NCBI GenBank assembly: GCA_022821385.1
Contig: JAJEDR010000077.1
Coordinates: 1 to 64,000, forward strand
Length of the DNA: 64,000 nucleotides
Direction of reading: 5' to 3'
Source: Rhodothermales bacterium
Lineage (GTDB): Bacteria; Bacteroidota; Rhodothermia; Rhodothermales; Bin80
Both the position numbers and the translations under genes were made by a program. Within the stretch, counting starts at the first letter, position 1. The number at the start of each line of letters is the position of its first letter. The notes beneath the pieces are model-generated. The model did no database searches and was not told where the DNA came from. It was given only the letters and a program-made list of their open reading frames with translations. Below, piece by piece: positions 19,510 to 27,854 of this stretch.

Positions 19510-21077
19510 TCGGTTGTTTCGTTAGGTAGATAGTAGTCCGCTCCCCGAATATTTTCATGTTCAATCAGGGGCGGGGGTGCCTGGTGGTGTTCGGCCGCGA
19601 TTCGTTTGACCAGCTGCTTCACCGTAGCTGTACTCAGTTGATCGCGTCTCAATGCAAGTTGACTCGCCCGCTCCAGTGCGGGATGACCATACTCACCACC
19701 CAGTTTGAGAATTCCCATGCAGCGCCGATAGACCTGCACCGGAACGTGCGCCCGCGAAAAGTTTTCTTCAACAAGGGCGGTGGTATACGGACCGATCTTT
19801 TTCGCCCACTTCACAAATCGCGACGGCGGCCACTCTCCATAAGCCTGGTGGTTTTTTGGCATTTGCGCACGGTTCGTGGTATACTTTTCGGGCGCCCGCC
19901 CTCGTGGGTGTGCGGCAATTCGGGTCTCGCCATCAAAAATCTCCACAACCTGCGCCCCAACCCGGGCACGCACGTGCCGGCCAAGGTACTGGTACGGGAC
20001 ACTGTAATGGTGCCGCTCAATTTGAATATGGTAGGTAAAGGGGACCTTCCGTTTGTCGACCCACGTTGCAAATTCATAGGCCTCCTGGGGTAATGGACGC
20101 AGCACCGGCCGATCCAACGCTTCAAACATGCGCTGGCGCGTCGTGTCATACTTCTGGAATGGAGCTTGATTGAGCTCCCGGATCTGTTCCAGGATCGCTG
20201 CATTGAGTTCAGCAAGACTCTGAAAGACGACGTTTCGTAGCGCCCCCATAACACTTCTCTGTAGTAGGGCAACACTGCTTTCGGCCTTCGCTTTATCCCT
20301 GGGTTTCCTGGGCCGTGCAGGGAGCACACCCACATTGTAATGCTCGGCCAAATCCCGGAAAGATTCGTTCAGAATCGGCGTATCGTCCGTACGGAATTTG
20401 ATGATTGCGGACTTCAGATTGTCCGGTACAATCAATCGGGGCACGCCCTCTAAAAACTCAAATGCCCGACGAATGGACCCGCAAAAATCCGCCACCTTTT
20501 GCGTCTCGGTGGCTTCCGCATACAGATATCCAGAGGCGCCTAATGCGGCAACAAACAACTCAACCTCCCGCACTTCGCCGGTGACGGGGTCCGCGATGCG
20601 GGGCTTCTTACCCGAGTAATCCACGAACAATCGCTCCCCGGCCTTGTGCGTCAGGCGCATCACCGGATCCACCTGGGTTGAACGCCACGTGCGATATAAC
20701 TCGCAAAAACGACTGTACTGGTAGCCGGTTGGATGCGCCGCAATGTACTCCTTCCAGAGTTGATGCACGGTCAGAGACCGGTGCTTGGCCAGCTCCTGAC
20801 GGACCTCGGCCCAGTTCGGCACCGGACGCCGGAGCGATGCATCCCGCACGGCGGTAGGGTAGAGGATGGCTTCCAACTCAGCACCGGTCATCTGCTCCGG
20901 TAAAGGCCAAGTCAGCTTCGCAACCGCTGCCCGTTCAAGAAGTCGCGACACCGAAGCGCGACTTACCCCTACACTCCGGGCGATCGCCCGGTTGGACAGC
21001 CTGGCGACATAATGAAGTTCTAATACACGCTTGATCTTTCTCATCTGTACTCGTTTAGCTGGCATAGTTCCTCGCAA
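19485..21077 (-). CDS. istA: IS21-family transposase IstA
   Basis: The DDE integrase-type transposase of the element, 530 aa. An N-terminal helix-turn-helix (SNRAIARSVGVSRASVSRLL) is followed by an integrase core with acidic residues in LFVDYSGKK, LIVPDNLKSAI and KPRDKAKAESSV, and then a C-terminal beta-barrel region. Start codons at residues 1, 5 and 12 are all possible. It appears intact. Confidence 0.95.
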   Translation of the reverse strand: MRGTMPAKRVQMRKIKRVLELHYVARLSNRAIARSVGVSRASVSRLLERAAVAKLTWPLPEQMTGAELEAILYPTAVRDASLRRPVPNWAEVRQELAKHRSLTVHQLWKEYIAAHPTGYQYSRFCELYRTWRSTQVDPVMRLTHKAGERLFVDYSGKKPRIADPVTGEVREVELFVAALGASGYLYAEATETQKVADFCGSIRRAFEFLEGVPRLIVPDNLKSAIIKFRTDDTPILNESFRDLAEHYNVGVLPARPRKPRDKAKAESSVALLQRSVMGALRNVVFQSLAELNAAILEQIRELNQAPFQKYDTTRQRMFEALDRPVLRPLPQEAYEFATWVDKRKVPFTYHIQIERHHYSVPYQYLGRHVRARVGAQVVEIFDGETRIAAHPRGRAPEKYTTNRAQMPKNHQAYGEWPPSRFVKWAKKIGPYTTALVEENFSRAHVPVQVYRRCMGILKLGGEYGHPALERASQLALRRDQLSTATVKQLVKRIAAEHHQAPPPLIEHENIRGADYYLPNETTECSYIQPS

Positions 21078-21185
21078 TTTGTGAAGTGGATTGCGAAGAC
21101 TAAGCCTTCTGAAAAGTCTTGAGAAAAATGCCGCGTACTATCCCGATCAAGGTACGCCAACGGGCCAATCCGCCGACGTGTAACG

Positions 21186-21361
21186 TGGCTCACTTCGTCC
21201 GTATTGGTGGCCCACTTCAATCGGATTAGTGGCTCACTTCGTCCGTTTTGGTGGCTCACTTCGTCCGTTTTGGTGGCCCACTTCAATCGTATGGGTGGCT
21301 CAGTTCGTCCGTTTTGGTGGCTCACTTCAATCGTATTCAGTGGCTCACTTCGTTCGGAATA
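21186..21361. repeat. Right-end repeat array of the IS21 element (eight units)
   Basis: Eight units with a 22-23 bp period, each TGGCTCACTTC followed by either GTCCGTTTTGG-like or AATCGTAT/GGAT-like tails, so two unit types recur. The ORF 21041-21325 is an artefact of this array. Confidence 0.85.
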
Positions 21362-21365
21362 CTCA

Positions 21366-21371
21366 TAATAC
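21366..21371. repeat. Target-site duplication (right copy) of the IS21-family element
   Basis: TAATAC directly follows the terminal CA of the element and matches the left copy exactly. Confidence 0.85.
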
Positions 21372-21416
21372 TGGAGACTGGAATAATTTTAGCCGTGAGG
21401 GGCTGTCATAGCATAG

Positions 21417-21605
21417 AATTGCTTAGGTGTAATAAAATCAACAGCAGGTGATTTGCAAGTCGAGATTCTCCCGGTAGATGTGCTTTCTCCGCGGTTAAGT
21501 GCAGAAATACGACGACATATGGAAGAAACCGTATACGTTAGCACTCATCTAGAGCTGGCTAGGTGGGGGAAAACCGGGACCCCTACTGAGATCGTTAACT
21601 TATAG
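21417..21605 (+). pseudogene. Probable gene remnant, resembling the C-terminus of an MNT-type nucleotidyltransferase
   Basis: Just right of the IS21 element, a plus-strand frame reads through about 62 codons to a TAG at 21603-21605, but there is a stop just before it and no ATG until late. The translation includes DLQVEILPVDVLSPRLSAE and then RRHMEETVYV. That pattern (beta strand, then LSPRL, then a helix and a short beta strand) resembles the tail of minimal nucleotidyltransferases found in MNT-HEPN toxin-antitoxin pairs. The assignment is by eye only. A short protein starting at the TTG at 21453 (50 aa) cannot be excluded. Confidence 0.35.
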
Positions 21606-21696
21606 CTAATATTGCTGCAGTTTCGGTTATAATGTTTTGATATTTCGTGTGCGTGATGATTGACATAATTCATGACGATGATGACGGCTGCAGTTT

Positions 21697-23628
21697 ATGT
21701 TTGGGGTTCTTTTGCCGAACGCAACCTGCTGGCTGAAGGCAATCCCAAAAAGTGAGAACAAGAGAGGAATGGCTTCCGCGACAGTGAGAATACTTCCGAA
21801 CCGATGGCTCACTATATGGCAATTCGTCGCGCACGTTGGGCTCTGTGCAGCGGTTTTAACATTGGGGTTCGTAGCATTTGATCGTAGCCATATACCATTA
21901 ATCTTTGGCTTGGTTGTATTCGGGAGTGCTTGTTGGATTATTTGTTGGCGTTGGGGAAAATTCAATTTGAAAGTAGTCATTTTATATGCAGTGCTATTTC
22001 GGTTGGCATTGATTGGTCTCCCGCCATCTCTCTCCGATGATGCTTACCGATACGTATGGGATGGACTTGTACAGCAGGACGGAATTAATCCATACAGACT
22101 TGCACCAGAGGATGTCATTTTCGATGAACTCCAGCAGGATATTACATTCAAAGAGCTCAATTCCAAGGCCCATGTGAGTGTTTATCCTCCGGCGTCTCAG
22201 TTGATCTTTAGACTGGGAACTACTTGGCACAATCAAGACAGACTGCGAAGCTATTATCTGATCAAATCAATCTTTGTTCTGGCTGAGTTGCTGGCAATTT
22301 TTCTTCTTGCCAGAATTGTGTCAAGCGGGTTTGTGCTGCTCTACGCATGGAATCCAGTCGTATTGCTAGAAACTGCAGGTCAAGCACATACAGAATCGGC
22401 GGCCCTGTTGGCCTTGATCTTGGTACTTATCTTGGCTAGGCGAGGATATGGAGGCTGGGCATCTATCTTCCTAGCAGTAGCCGGATGGATTAAGCTGCTA
22501 CCTTTTCTCTTTTTTCCCTTTCTGTGGAGCCGATTTGGCTGGCGTTCTGCTTGGCCAGGCATTATTGTAGCAATTGTTCTTGCACTTCCGTTCGCAGCTC
22601 CATACGTAATGGGCAATGTGGCGGGATCCCTTGATCTTTATGCTCGGTTTTTTGAGTTCAATGCCGGACCGTATTACAGCATAAAAGCTGCGATGCAGTG
22701 GTTTACCGGGGATGATTGGAGTAAGCAGATCGGTCCTTTTCTGCGATTCGTGTTTCTTGTCAGTCTTCCGGTACTTTATTTCGTGAGCATCCGGCGGCGC
22801 TGGCCATTGGCGCAGGCAATGCTTATCACGACGGGATTATATCTGGCGCTTGCTACAACTGTCCATCCGTGGTATTTACTCATTCCGCTATTCCTGGCCG
22901 CGAGTTTACAGACTTATGGATGGCATTGGGTATGGTTGGGAATATGTTCAGCGGGCACATATCTGCTGTATGTTGATGGTCCGTATTGGATATTCGTTAT
23001 TGCCGGTTGGCTAGGTTGGGGGATATTTGGGATTGCTCGATATGCTCCGAAGTTATTGCAAGGCGTAATTCGCTGGCGGGCCAACCAAAAGTTCAGAAAA
23101 ATTCGCCCATTCTTTCCGCGGAATGGAGGCGCACAAACGGTGCTGGATTTAGGCTGCGCAGAGGGTTATGTGGGCAAGTGTATTAGCGATCGCTTTGGGG
23201 CACAGGTTTTACTCGCAGATGTGGTTGCAATGAATAGAACAGAGTTACCTCATGTCTTACTTAAGCGGGGACCATTACCGTGGTCCGATGGACATTTTGA
23301 TATAGTTCTTCTCTACTTTGTGCTGCATCATGCCGAAGATGCCGAAAAGTTAATCCATGAGGCAGTGCGGGTATGTGGTAAACGCGTTATTGTAGTGGAG
23401 TCATTGTACAAGACATCTGCTCAACTCAAGTGTCTGACGGTATTAGACAAACTAGCAAATCGTCTCAGGTCGCATGGTAGAATGAACCTACAAGAGGAGG
23501 CCCTCCGGTTCAGGACCTATAAGGAGTGGAGCATGCTGTTTGAAAAATGTAGTGCACGGTCATTAGCTGAGTTTAAAACAGGAATAGGGCCACTTGCCGG
23601 GACAGGGTTCGTTCTTGAACCGCAGTAG
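21697..23628 (+). CDS. Integral membrane GT-C mannosyltransferase-like protein fused to a SAM methyltransferase
   Basis: Residues 1 to about 460 are a multi-pass membrane GT-C glycosyltransferase that would use a polyprenyl-phosphate sugar; the early loop holds SLSDDAYRYVWDG and GINPYR, with the acidic pair typical of this fold, and a later VHPWYLL motif. From about 467 a cytosolic class I methyltransferase follows: VLDLGCAEGYVGK is the SAM-binding motif I, LPWSDGHFDIVLLYFVLHH is the usual later motif. Such domains are normally separate proteins. The true start may be the ATG at 21769, which has AGAGAGGA just upstream. Substrates are unknown; a glycolipid or quinone-like lipid would fit. Confidence 0.8.
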   Translation: MFGVLLPNATCWLKAIPKSENKRGMASATVRILPNRWLTIWQFVAHVGLCAAVLTLGFVAFDRSHIPLIFGLVVFGSACWIICWRWGKFNLKVVILYAVLFRLALIGLPPSLSDDAYRYVWDGLVQQDGINPYRLAPEDVIFDELQQDITFKELNSKAHVSVYPPASQLIFRLGTTWHNQDRLRSYYLIKSIFVLAELLAIFLLARIVSSGFVLLYAWNPVVLLETAGQAHTESAALLALILVLILARRGYGGWASIFLAVAGWIKLLPFLFFPFLWSRFGWRSAWPGIIVAIVLALPFAAPYVMGNVAGSLDLYARFFEFNAGPYYSIKAAMQWFTGDDWSKQIGPFLRFVFLVSLPVLYFVSIRRRWPLAQAMLITTGLYLALATTVHPWYLLIPLFLAASLQTYGWHWVWLGICSAGTYLLYVDGPYWIFVIAGWLGWGIFGIARYAPKLLQGVIRWRANQKFRKIRPFFPRNGGAQTVLDLGCAEGYVGKCISDRFGAQVLLADVVAMNRTELPHVLLKRGPLPWSDGHFDIVLLYFVLHHAEDAEKLIHEAVRVCGKRVIVVESLYKTSAQLKCLTVLDKLANRLRSHGRMNLQEEALRFRTYKEWSMLFEKCSARSLAEFKTGIGPLAGTGFVLEPQ

Positions 23629-23636
23629 AGGAGCTA

Positions 23637-24560
23637 TTATTCCTTCGAAAGGTGACAAAGTGTTTCAATCAATACATCATCCGGCGTGTCGGCACTAATT
23701 CTTTGATATGTTTCATAACGTCGGAACCATGTTATTTGTCTCTTTGCATAGCGTCGACTATTGCGTTTCAGGATTTCAACCATATCTGGCAAAGAATACA
23801 AGCCGTCCAGATAAGCCAAGGGTTCTTTGTAACCGATTGATTTTAATGCGGGTAACGTTCGGTCAAGCTGCATATCACGGATGTTCTGAGCTTCCTCAAT
23901 GAGGCCTGCCGCGAGCATTGCATCTACACGCTGTTCAATTCGTCGATAGAGCACGCTGCGGTCCAGCGTTAGTACGGTAACATGGAAGGAGTATGGGGGA
24001 TTCTTATGGACCTCATGGAACTTGGATAGGGGTATGCCCGTGAGTTCAAAAACCTCGAGCGCCCGCATTACCCGCGCCGTTTTTGTCGAATCCATTGTAC
24101 TGGCAGAGTCTGGATCTATTCGACAAAGTTCCTCGTAGAGCGCGTCCTTACCCAAGTTCGCAAGCCTATTTCCAATAGACGTGCGTACTTTCATATCAGA
24201 AGGACTGAGCGGTGACAGACCGTGTATGAGTGCGTGAAGGTACAATGTTGAGCCTCCAACGACAATTGGAGTACGATTGCGTTCCAAAATTTCATCAATA
24301 CGCGCCACGGCCTGCTCGGCAAATAGACCGGCAGAGTAATATTCGCCAAGTCCTAATTCATCAATAAAGTGGTGTGGCACTAAGGCGAGCTCCTGAGCGG
24401 TAGGTTTTGCTGATCCAATGGAGAGCTCTTTGTATATCTGACGGCTATCTGCGGAGATGATTTCACCATCAAGGAACTGCGCAAGTTTTATTCCCAGAGC
24501 CGTTTTACCAACTGCAGTAGGGCCGACGATGGCGCGAATGGGCGGTGTCTGGGCCCGCAT
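23637..24560 (-). CDS. miaA: tRNA dimethylallyltransferase
   Basis: MiaA adds a dimethylallyl group to N6 of A37 in tRNAs that read codons starting with U. The P-loop GPTAVGKT is near the N-terminus, followed by ISADSRQIYKELSIGSAKP, VVGGSTLYLHALIHGL and the C-terminal RRYAKRQITWFRR motif. Length 307 aa is normal. It lies 17 bases downstream of the rhodanese gene on the same strand. Confidence 0.97.
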   Translation of the reverse strand: MRAQTPPIRAIVGPTAVGKTALGIKLAQFLDGEIISADSRQIYKELSIGSAKPTAQELALVPHHFIDELGLGEYYSAGLFAEQAVARIDEILERNRTPIVVGGSTLYLHALIHGLSPLSPSDMKVRTSIGNRLANLGKDALYEELCRIDPDSASTMDSTKTARVMRALEVFELTGIPLSKFHEVHKNPPYSFHVTVLTLDRSVLYRRIEQRVDAMLAAGLIEEAQNIRDMQLDRTLPALKSIGYKEPLAYLDGLYSLPDMVEILKRNSRRYAKRQITWFRRYETYQRISADTPDDVLIETLCHLSKE

Positions 24561-24577
24561 GACCTTGAACTGAGTTC

Positions 24578-24925
24578 CTAATAGGTCGGCAGGCTTGGAT
24601 CAATTTCTTTGCTCCAGGCGAGGGTTCCTCCACGGAGGTTTTTGGCATTGCGGAAACCTGCAGCATGCAAGAACCGCACGGCCTGTGCTGACCGCCCGCC
24701 AGATCTGCAATGAACAACAATCAGCTCATCGTCTGAATACTTCTCAAGCTCTTCCATATGGTCAACCAATTCACCGAGAGGGATTAGATGTCCTCCCAGA
24801 TTAGCAATGCCATATTCCGGCTCTTCTCGGACATCAAGAATGAATGGTCGTTTCTTTTCGTCAAGAAGCTGCTTGAGCTCTTGCACGGTGATTTCAGGGA
24901 CGTGGTTTTCAGTTAATCCAGACAT
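24578..24925 (-). CDS. Single-domain rhodanese-like protein
   Basis: A 115-aa rhodanese domain that carries sulfur on a cysteine persulfide. The active loop VVHCRSGGRSA holds the catalytic Cys, and the domain shows ILDVREEPEYGIANLGGHLIP and the C-terminal LRGGTLAW. No signal peptide, so it is cytosolic. It is upstream of miaA in the same direction; a role in sulfur delivery for tRNA modification is possible but unproven. Confidence 0.92.
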   Translation of the reverse strand: MSGLTENHVPEITVQELKQLLDEKKRPFILDVREEPEYGIANLGGHLIPLGELVDHMEELEKYSDDELIVVHCRSGGRSAQAVRFLHAAGFRNAKNLRGGTLAWSKEIDPSLPTY

Positions 24926-25316
24926 AATCTAGCTTTTGATTGAGGCAACGAATAATAAGTGAGCATGTTCTTGCAGCCTGTCAGCCTTAAACCCCTTTGC
25001 CGTCCCAGTGTTTTTTGTTTAGTTCGCTCTGGCAGGTCAACCTTAACTTGATTGGGTGTATTACATTCCAACAAAGAATCATGGATTGTTCTAACCCTGC
25101 CATCACGGATTTTTTCGATTTCTCGGGCACATTAACAACAGTACGGATATTGACTATGTCAATTAGCACGGGGCTGAGAAGTTGTTCGATATTTTAGAAA
25201 CATACTCATTTTCATCTATGGGCCTCCTGACTTGACATAAGAACTTGCTCCACGAATCGAGATCCAATTGAACCGAATTGAATGAAATTACGGTAGCCCT
25301 GAAGTAGAAGGCTTCA
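24926..25316. other. Intergenic region between the rhodanese and EEP genes
   Basis: About 390 bases. A TTGACATAAG stretch near 25233 resembles a -35 box but has no clear partner. The two overlapping short ORFs here show no recognisable protein. Nothing else was seen. Confidence 0.35.
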
Positions 25317-26156
25317 CTATTCTTCAACCTTGACCAATATTCGGCAATGGTCGCTTGGCCCCCATTCTTCGGGATGGTTCAATGCCTCTACAGAAATGCC
25401 CTTGTGAAAGCCTCTAGAAGCAAACACATAATCCAATTGTCGAGTCGCAGATAATGGCTTCTCACTAGTAGTGTAGTATGTTGGAACATTTTTTGTGTCG
25501 GACGACAAATAGGAAGGTATCTTGGCAGCAGCGCGCCCATTTGGAAATTGCGGCCCTAGGAACTCCAGTCCGAGCGCTTCCATTCGCGCCCAAACTGTGC
25601 GTTCTCGCTCTGTCATTTTATGTTCATCCCAAATCGAATTAAGATCTCCAGCCGCCAAAATTCTATGAGTTGAAGGATTATCATGGCCGATAAATGCTGA
25701 TAAATCCGATATTATTCGATGTGCAGATGTATCGGCATATCCAACCATCCACTTTGTGTTCGTACTTGGATGGGGCATCATCCAACGCGCATACATAGAA
25801 GCTACAATGAAAGGTTTTTGCTGTGTGGCACATGGAATTACCTTGGCTATTGCACTTGTGCCAATGCCGCTAGCGCCTGCTGTGTCCGCTTGAACCTCAC
25901 TCGTTGGTGGGACTTGTGGAAACCACTGAATATCAACACGGTCGGACAGTTTTACTACTAGTGGCCAGCGATCATATAATTTTTTGTCCCAGAAGACTTG
26001 GTTGTCATACTGAAAACAATTCAATGAAATAGGCGGTGGGGAATCTTGAGATTCCTGCAGTAAGGCAACATCCACGTTTCCTTCTTTTGCCATTTGCGCA
26101 AGAACTTTCCAAGGCTTTCGCCTTTTAGCAATATTCCAACTGACAATTTGGATCAT
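25317..26156 (-). CDS. Endonuclease/exonuclease/phosphatase (EEP) family protein
   Basis: A 279-aa metal-dependent phosphodiesterase fold as in DNase I and exonuclease III. Motifs appear in order: SWNIAKR (Asn), VALLQES (Glu), AAGDLNSIWDE (Asp-x-Asn) and GPSDHCRILV (Asp-His). No signal peptide is present, so it is probably cytosolic. The substrate could be DNA, RNA or a phosphate ester. It stands alone on the minus strand. Confidence 0.85.
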   Translation of the reverse strand: MIQIVSWNIAKRRKPWKVLAQMAKEGNVDVALLQESQDSPPPISLNCFQYDNQVFWDKKLYDRWPLVVKLSDRVDIQWFPQVPPTSEVQADTAGASGIGTSAIAKVIPCATQQKPFIVASMYARWMMPHPSTNTKWMVGYADTSAHRIISDLSAFIGHDNPSTHRILAAGDLNSIWDEHKMTERERTVWARMEALGLEFLGPQFPNGRAAAKIPSYLSSDTKNVPTYYTTSEKPLSATRQLDYVFASRGFHKGISVEALNHPEEWGPSDHCRILVKVEE

Positions 26157-26323
26157 TCGAGATTCGTTTGCGGGGACTCAATTATTGAGCGTCGTGTGCA
26201 GTATACAAATATATCTCGTATCCGCATCATGGATGATCAATTGGGGGCTAGTGCTACGTCGATTGTCAACTCCCTTGGCAAACCCTCAGTAGACTCGCTT
26301 CGCTGTTTAATTAATCGCGTTCA

Positions 26324-26612
26324 TCACTGAACCTGATTCGGCATTTGCAGGTCTGTGATGAAAGAGTCCGTATCCATTTGAGAATAGGTTAGGCCGAACC
26401 CAAAGGAAAAAAACAGGGTTCTCGCTGTCGTATGGCACATCTTCCAGTTGTGCATGGACAGCATCCATAGATGATGGTAATTCTAACGGTAGACGCCCCG
26501 AGGGATTAAGCTGGCCAAAATTGCATCAAGGATTACGTCATCCGATGCTCTAAAACTACCCAAGAGCGCTGTGGTACTTTCCGCTATCTCTAGAATCACA
26601 AGTGACACAGGT
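26324..26612 (-). pseudogene. Frameshifted C-terminal remnant of a GH3 beta-glucosidase
   Basis: Reading the minus strand gives three joined frames that together form the end of a family 3 glycoside hydrolase. Frame one reads ALLGSFRASDDVILDAI; after a missing base near 26518 frame two reads NPSGRLPLELPSSMDAV and EDVPYDSENPVF; after an extra base in the A7 run (T7 on this strand) near 26407 frame three reads FGFGLTYSQMD and ends at a TGA at 26326-26324. NPSGRLP and PFGFGLTY are hallmarks of the GH3 C-terminal domains. The rest of the gene, about 600 residues, is absent, so this is a decayed fragment rather than a sequencing artefact alone. Confidence 0.75.
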
Positions 26613-26964
26613 TTGAATAAAATAGCGAAAAATACAAGTATTATGAATATAACATAATTAACCTTATGTTACATTCAGGCAGTCTCACTGCGTATTAAGC
26701 GGGTTTTACGGGTACTGTTAATACCCAGGACTACTCTCCTACATCAAGATGGTTTTCCCTGTTGAGTAATGCTCGATATCCAGTGTTAGATCCGAATGAT
26801 AGCCCGAAGTTAATGAAACTATTACTACCAGACGCAGTGGTAGGCTTGTGCATGAGTTAGTATAGCTATGCATTTCTGCTTATGCTGCGCAAAAATTCTA
26901 ATTCGTGTATAGAGGTGATTCACACAACACTAGCTGCGTGGCTGGCAAAACATCAGGGTTAACA
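26613..26964. other. Non-coding stretch between the GH3 remnant and the first small gene
   Basis: About 350 bases without a recognised gene. It contains the inverted repeat TAACATAA/TTATGTTA. It presumably holds the promoter of the first 63-aa gene. Confidence 0.4.
26650..26671. repeat. Perfect inverted repeat, possible operator
   Basis: TAACATAA and TTATGTTA are perfect 8-bp arms around TTAACC. There is no T-run, so a terminator is unlikely. It lies about 290 bases upstream of the first twin gene. Confidence 0.4.
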
Positions 26965-27156
26965 ATGGAAACACAAAAAAGCAAGCAGTCCGAACAGGAG
27001 CAAATGTGCGTATATAGCAAAGAAAAACATACCGTCACAGATGACGACCAGAACGCTGGTATAACTCCAATTAAGGTTAGCGCCAGTACCGAAAAAATTT
27101 TTCAGGAGGTCAAGGTGCGGAGAGCAGAGGCAATGAGGCTATTGGCCGATCACTAG
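26965..27156 (+). CDS. Small protein of unknown function, twin copy A (63 aa)
   Basis: Not a family I recognise. The ORF track starts at 26905, but the ATG at 26965 has AGGG about 7 bases upstream and gives a 63-aa protein, exactly the length of the neighbouring paralogue. The N-terminal half is hydrophilic and rich in Gln, Lys and Glu; the tail IFQEVKVRRAEAMRLLADH is a predicted basic amphipathic helix. Alignment with copy B shows conserved P-x-K-x-S, EVKVRRAEA, LL and the final DH. Differences inside EVKVRRAEA are all synonymous, which supports real coding. No signal peptide or membrane segment is present. Confidence 0.6.
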   Translation: METQKSKQSEQEQMCVYSKEKHTVTDDDQNAGITPIKVSASTEKIFQEVKVRRAEAMRLLADH

Positions 27157-27368
27157 TGAACAATTCAAGGTTGTACTGCGAGAATCCCTCTAGAGCGAAT
27201 CAATTGGCAGTAGGTGCTAAATTCCAGGTACCGTATATCGGTGCTCCTCTACTAATTTCCAATTGTAGCCTTTAGTGGTTAAATAGCTGGGAAAGTGCAA
27301 GTGTATAAGGCAACTTTGTAGGGAAATTTTGTGTATGGTAATGTGCAGTGGATCCAAAATCTAGGCAA

Positions 27369-27560
27369 ATGCAAAAGCACAAAGAACCGCAGGATCAAAT
27401 GGATGCGCGCAGCAACTCACCAGAGGATACGCTTAGACCCGTGGTTGACGTCCCATATATCGTTGATCCGCCCGGTAAAATCAGTGATACCTCTAAGCGT
27501 ATCTTAGAGGAAGTAAAGGTTCGGCGAGCGGAGGCATTAGGACTACTGCGCGATCACTAG
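27369..27560 (+). CDS. Small protein of unknown function, twin copy B (63 aa)
   Basis: Paralogue of the gene 212 bases upstream. The track begins at a GTG at 27348; the ATG at 27369 has AGG a few bases upstream and gives 63 aa. The N-terminal half (about 35 residues) is poorly conserved and probably disordered; the tail ISDTSKRILEEVKVRRAEA then LGLLRDH matches copy A. The VxIS-x-x-A/T-K pattern faintly recalls FlgM-like anti-sigma tails, but no flagellar gene is nearby and I do not assign that function. It lies about 300 bases upstream of a tyrosine recombinase. Confidence 0.6.
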   Translation: MQKHKEPQDQMDARSNSPEDTLRPVVDVPYIVDPPGKISDTSKRILEEVKVRRAEALGLLRDH

Positions 27561-27854
27561 GGAAAATTACAGGGTGAGCTTGCATGGTGTCTTGGAAGGC
27601 AACAAGACCGGGAATTGCACAATGCCTGGAATCATATAAAATTCTTGAAGGAACGCGGGTCCGTTTAATTCAGGCTCGAAGCATCAATAGCCGAGGCAGC
27701 TCGCCTACACTAACCATGGGCCGGCTCTTGCTGATTGACAAACTTCCTATCGAAACTCTCAATTCCCCAAGTCACACCACCCCTTTCGTCATACATCTTC
27801 GAACAGTTGGATTACTCAGTTATTGACGTTTTCAATTCAAGCTGATCATCATAT
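27561..27854. other. Spacer between twin gene B and the recombinase
   Basis: About 290 bases. The ORF 27584-27826 in it has no recognisable composition or motif and is not called. A site for the recombinase could lie here but none was identified. Confidence 0.35.

Larger units (their letters stand above)
18635..21365 (-). mobile_element. Complete IS21-family insertion sequence
   Basis: The element runs from TGCATATTCCGA to TCGGAATACTCA, so it has TG...CA termini and inverted ends sharing TATTCCGA. It is 2731 bases long and flanked by the 6-bp direct repeat TAATAC. It carries istA and istB on the minus strand with overlapping ends, the normal IS21 arrangement. Both ends contain arrays of short repeats that probably bind the IstA transposase. 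Intact ends, duplication and both genes suggest recent insertion. Confidence 0.9.

Noticed and set aside
19557-20335. 170-180 aa ORFs on both strands
   Set aside because: They are shadow frames of istA, whose domains are intact.
21041-21325. 94-aa minus-strand ORF at the IS21 right end, and the similar ORF at 18524-18751
   Set aside because: Their repetitive sequences are translations of the 22-bp terminal repeats.
21186-21361. CRISPR-like short repeats
   Set aside because: Units are contiguous with no unique spacers, match the opposite IS21 end in inverted form, and no cas gene is present.
24987-25197. Two overlapping antisense ORFs of about 60 aa
   Set aside because: Neither has a recognisable motif or a good start; chance frames cannot be excluded.
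27584-27826. 80-aa ORF between the small genes and the recombinase
   Set aside because: No similarity to the twin proteins, no plausible domain, and unusual composition.
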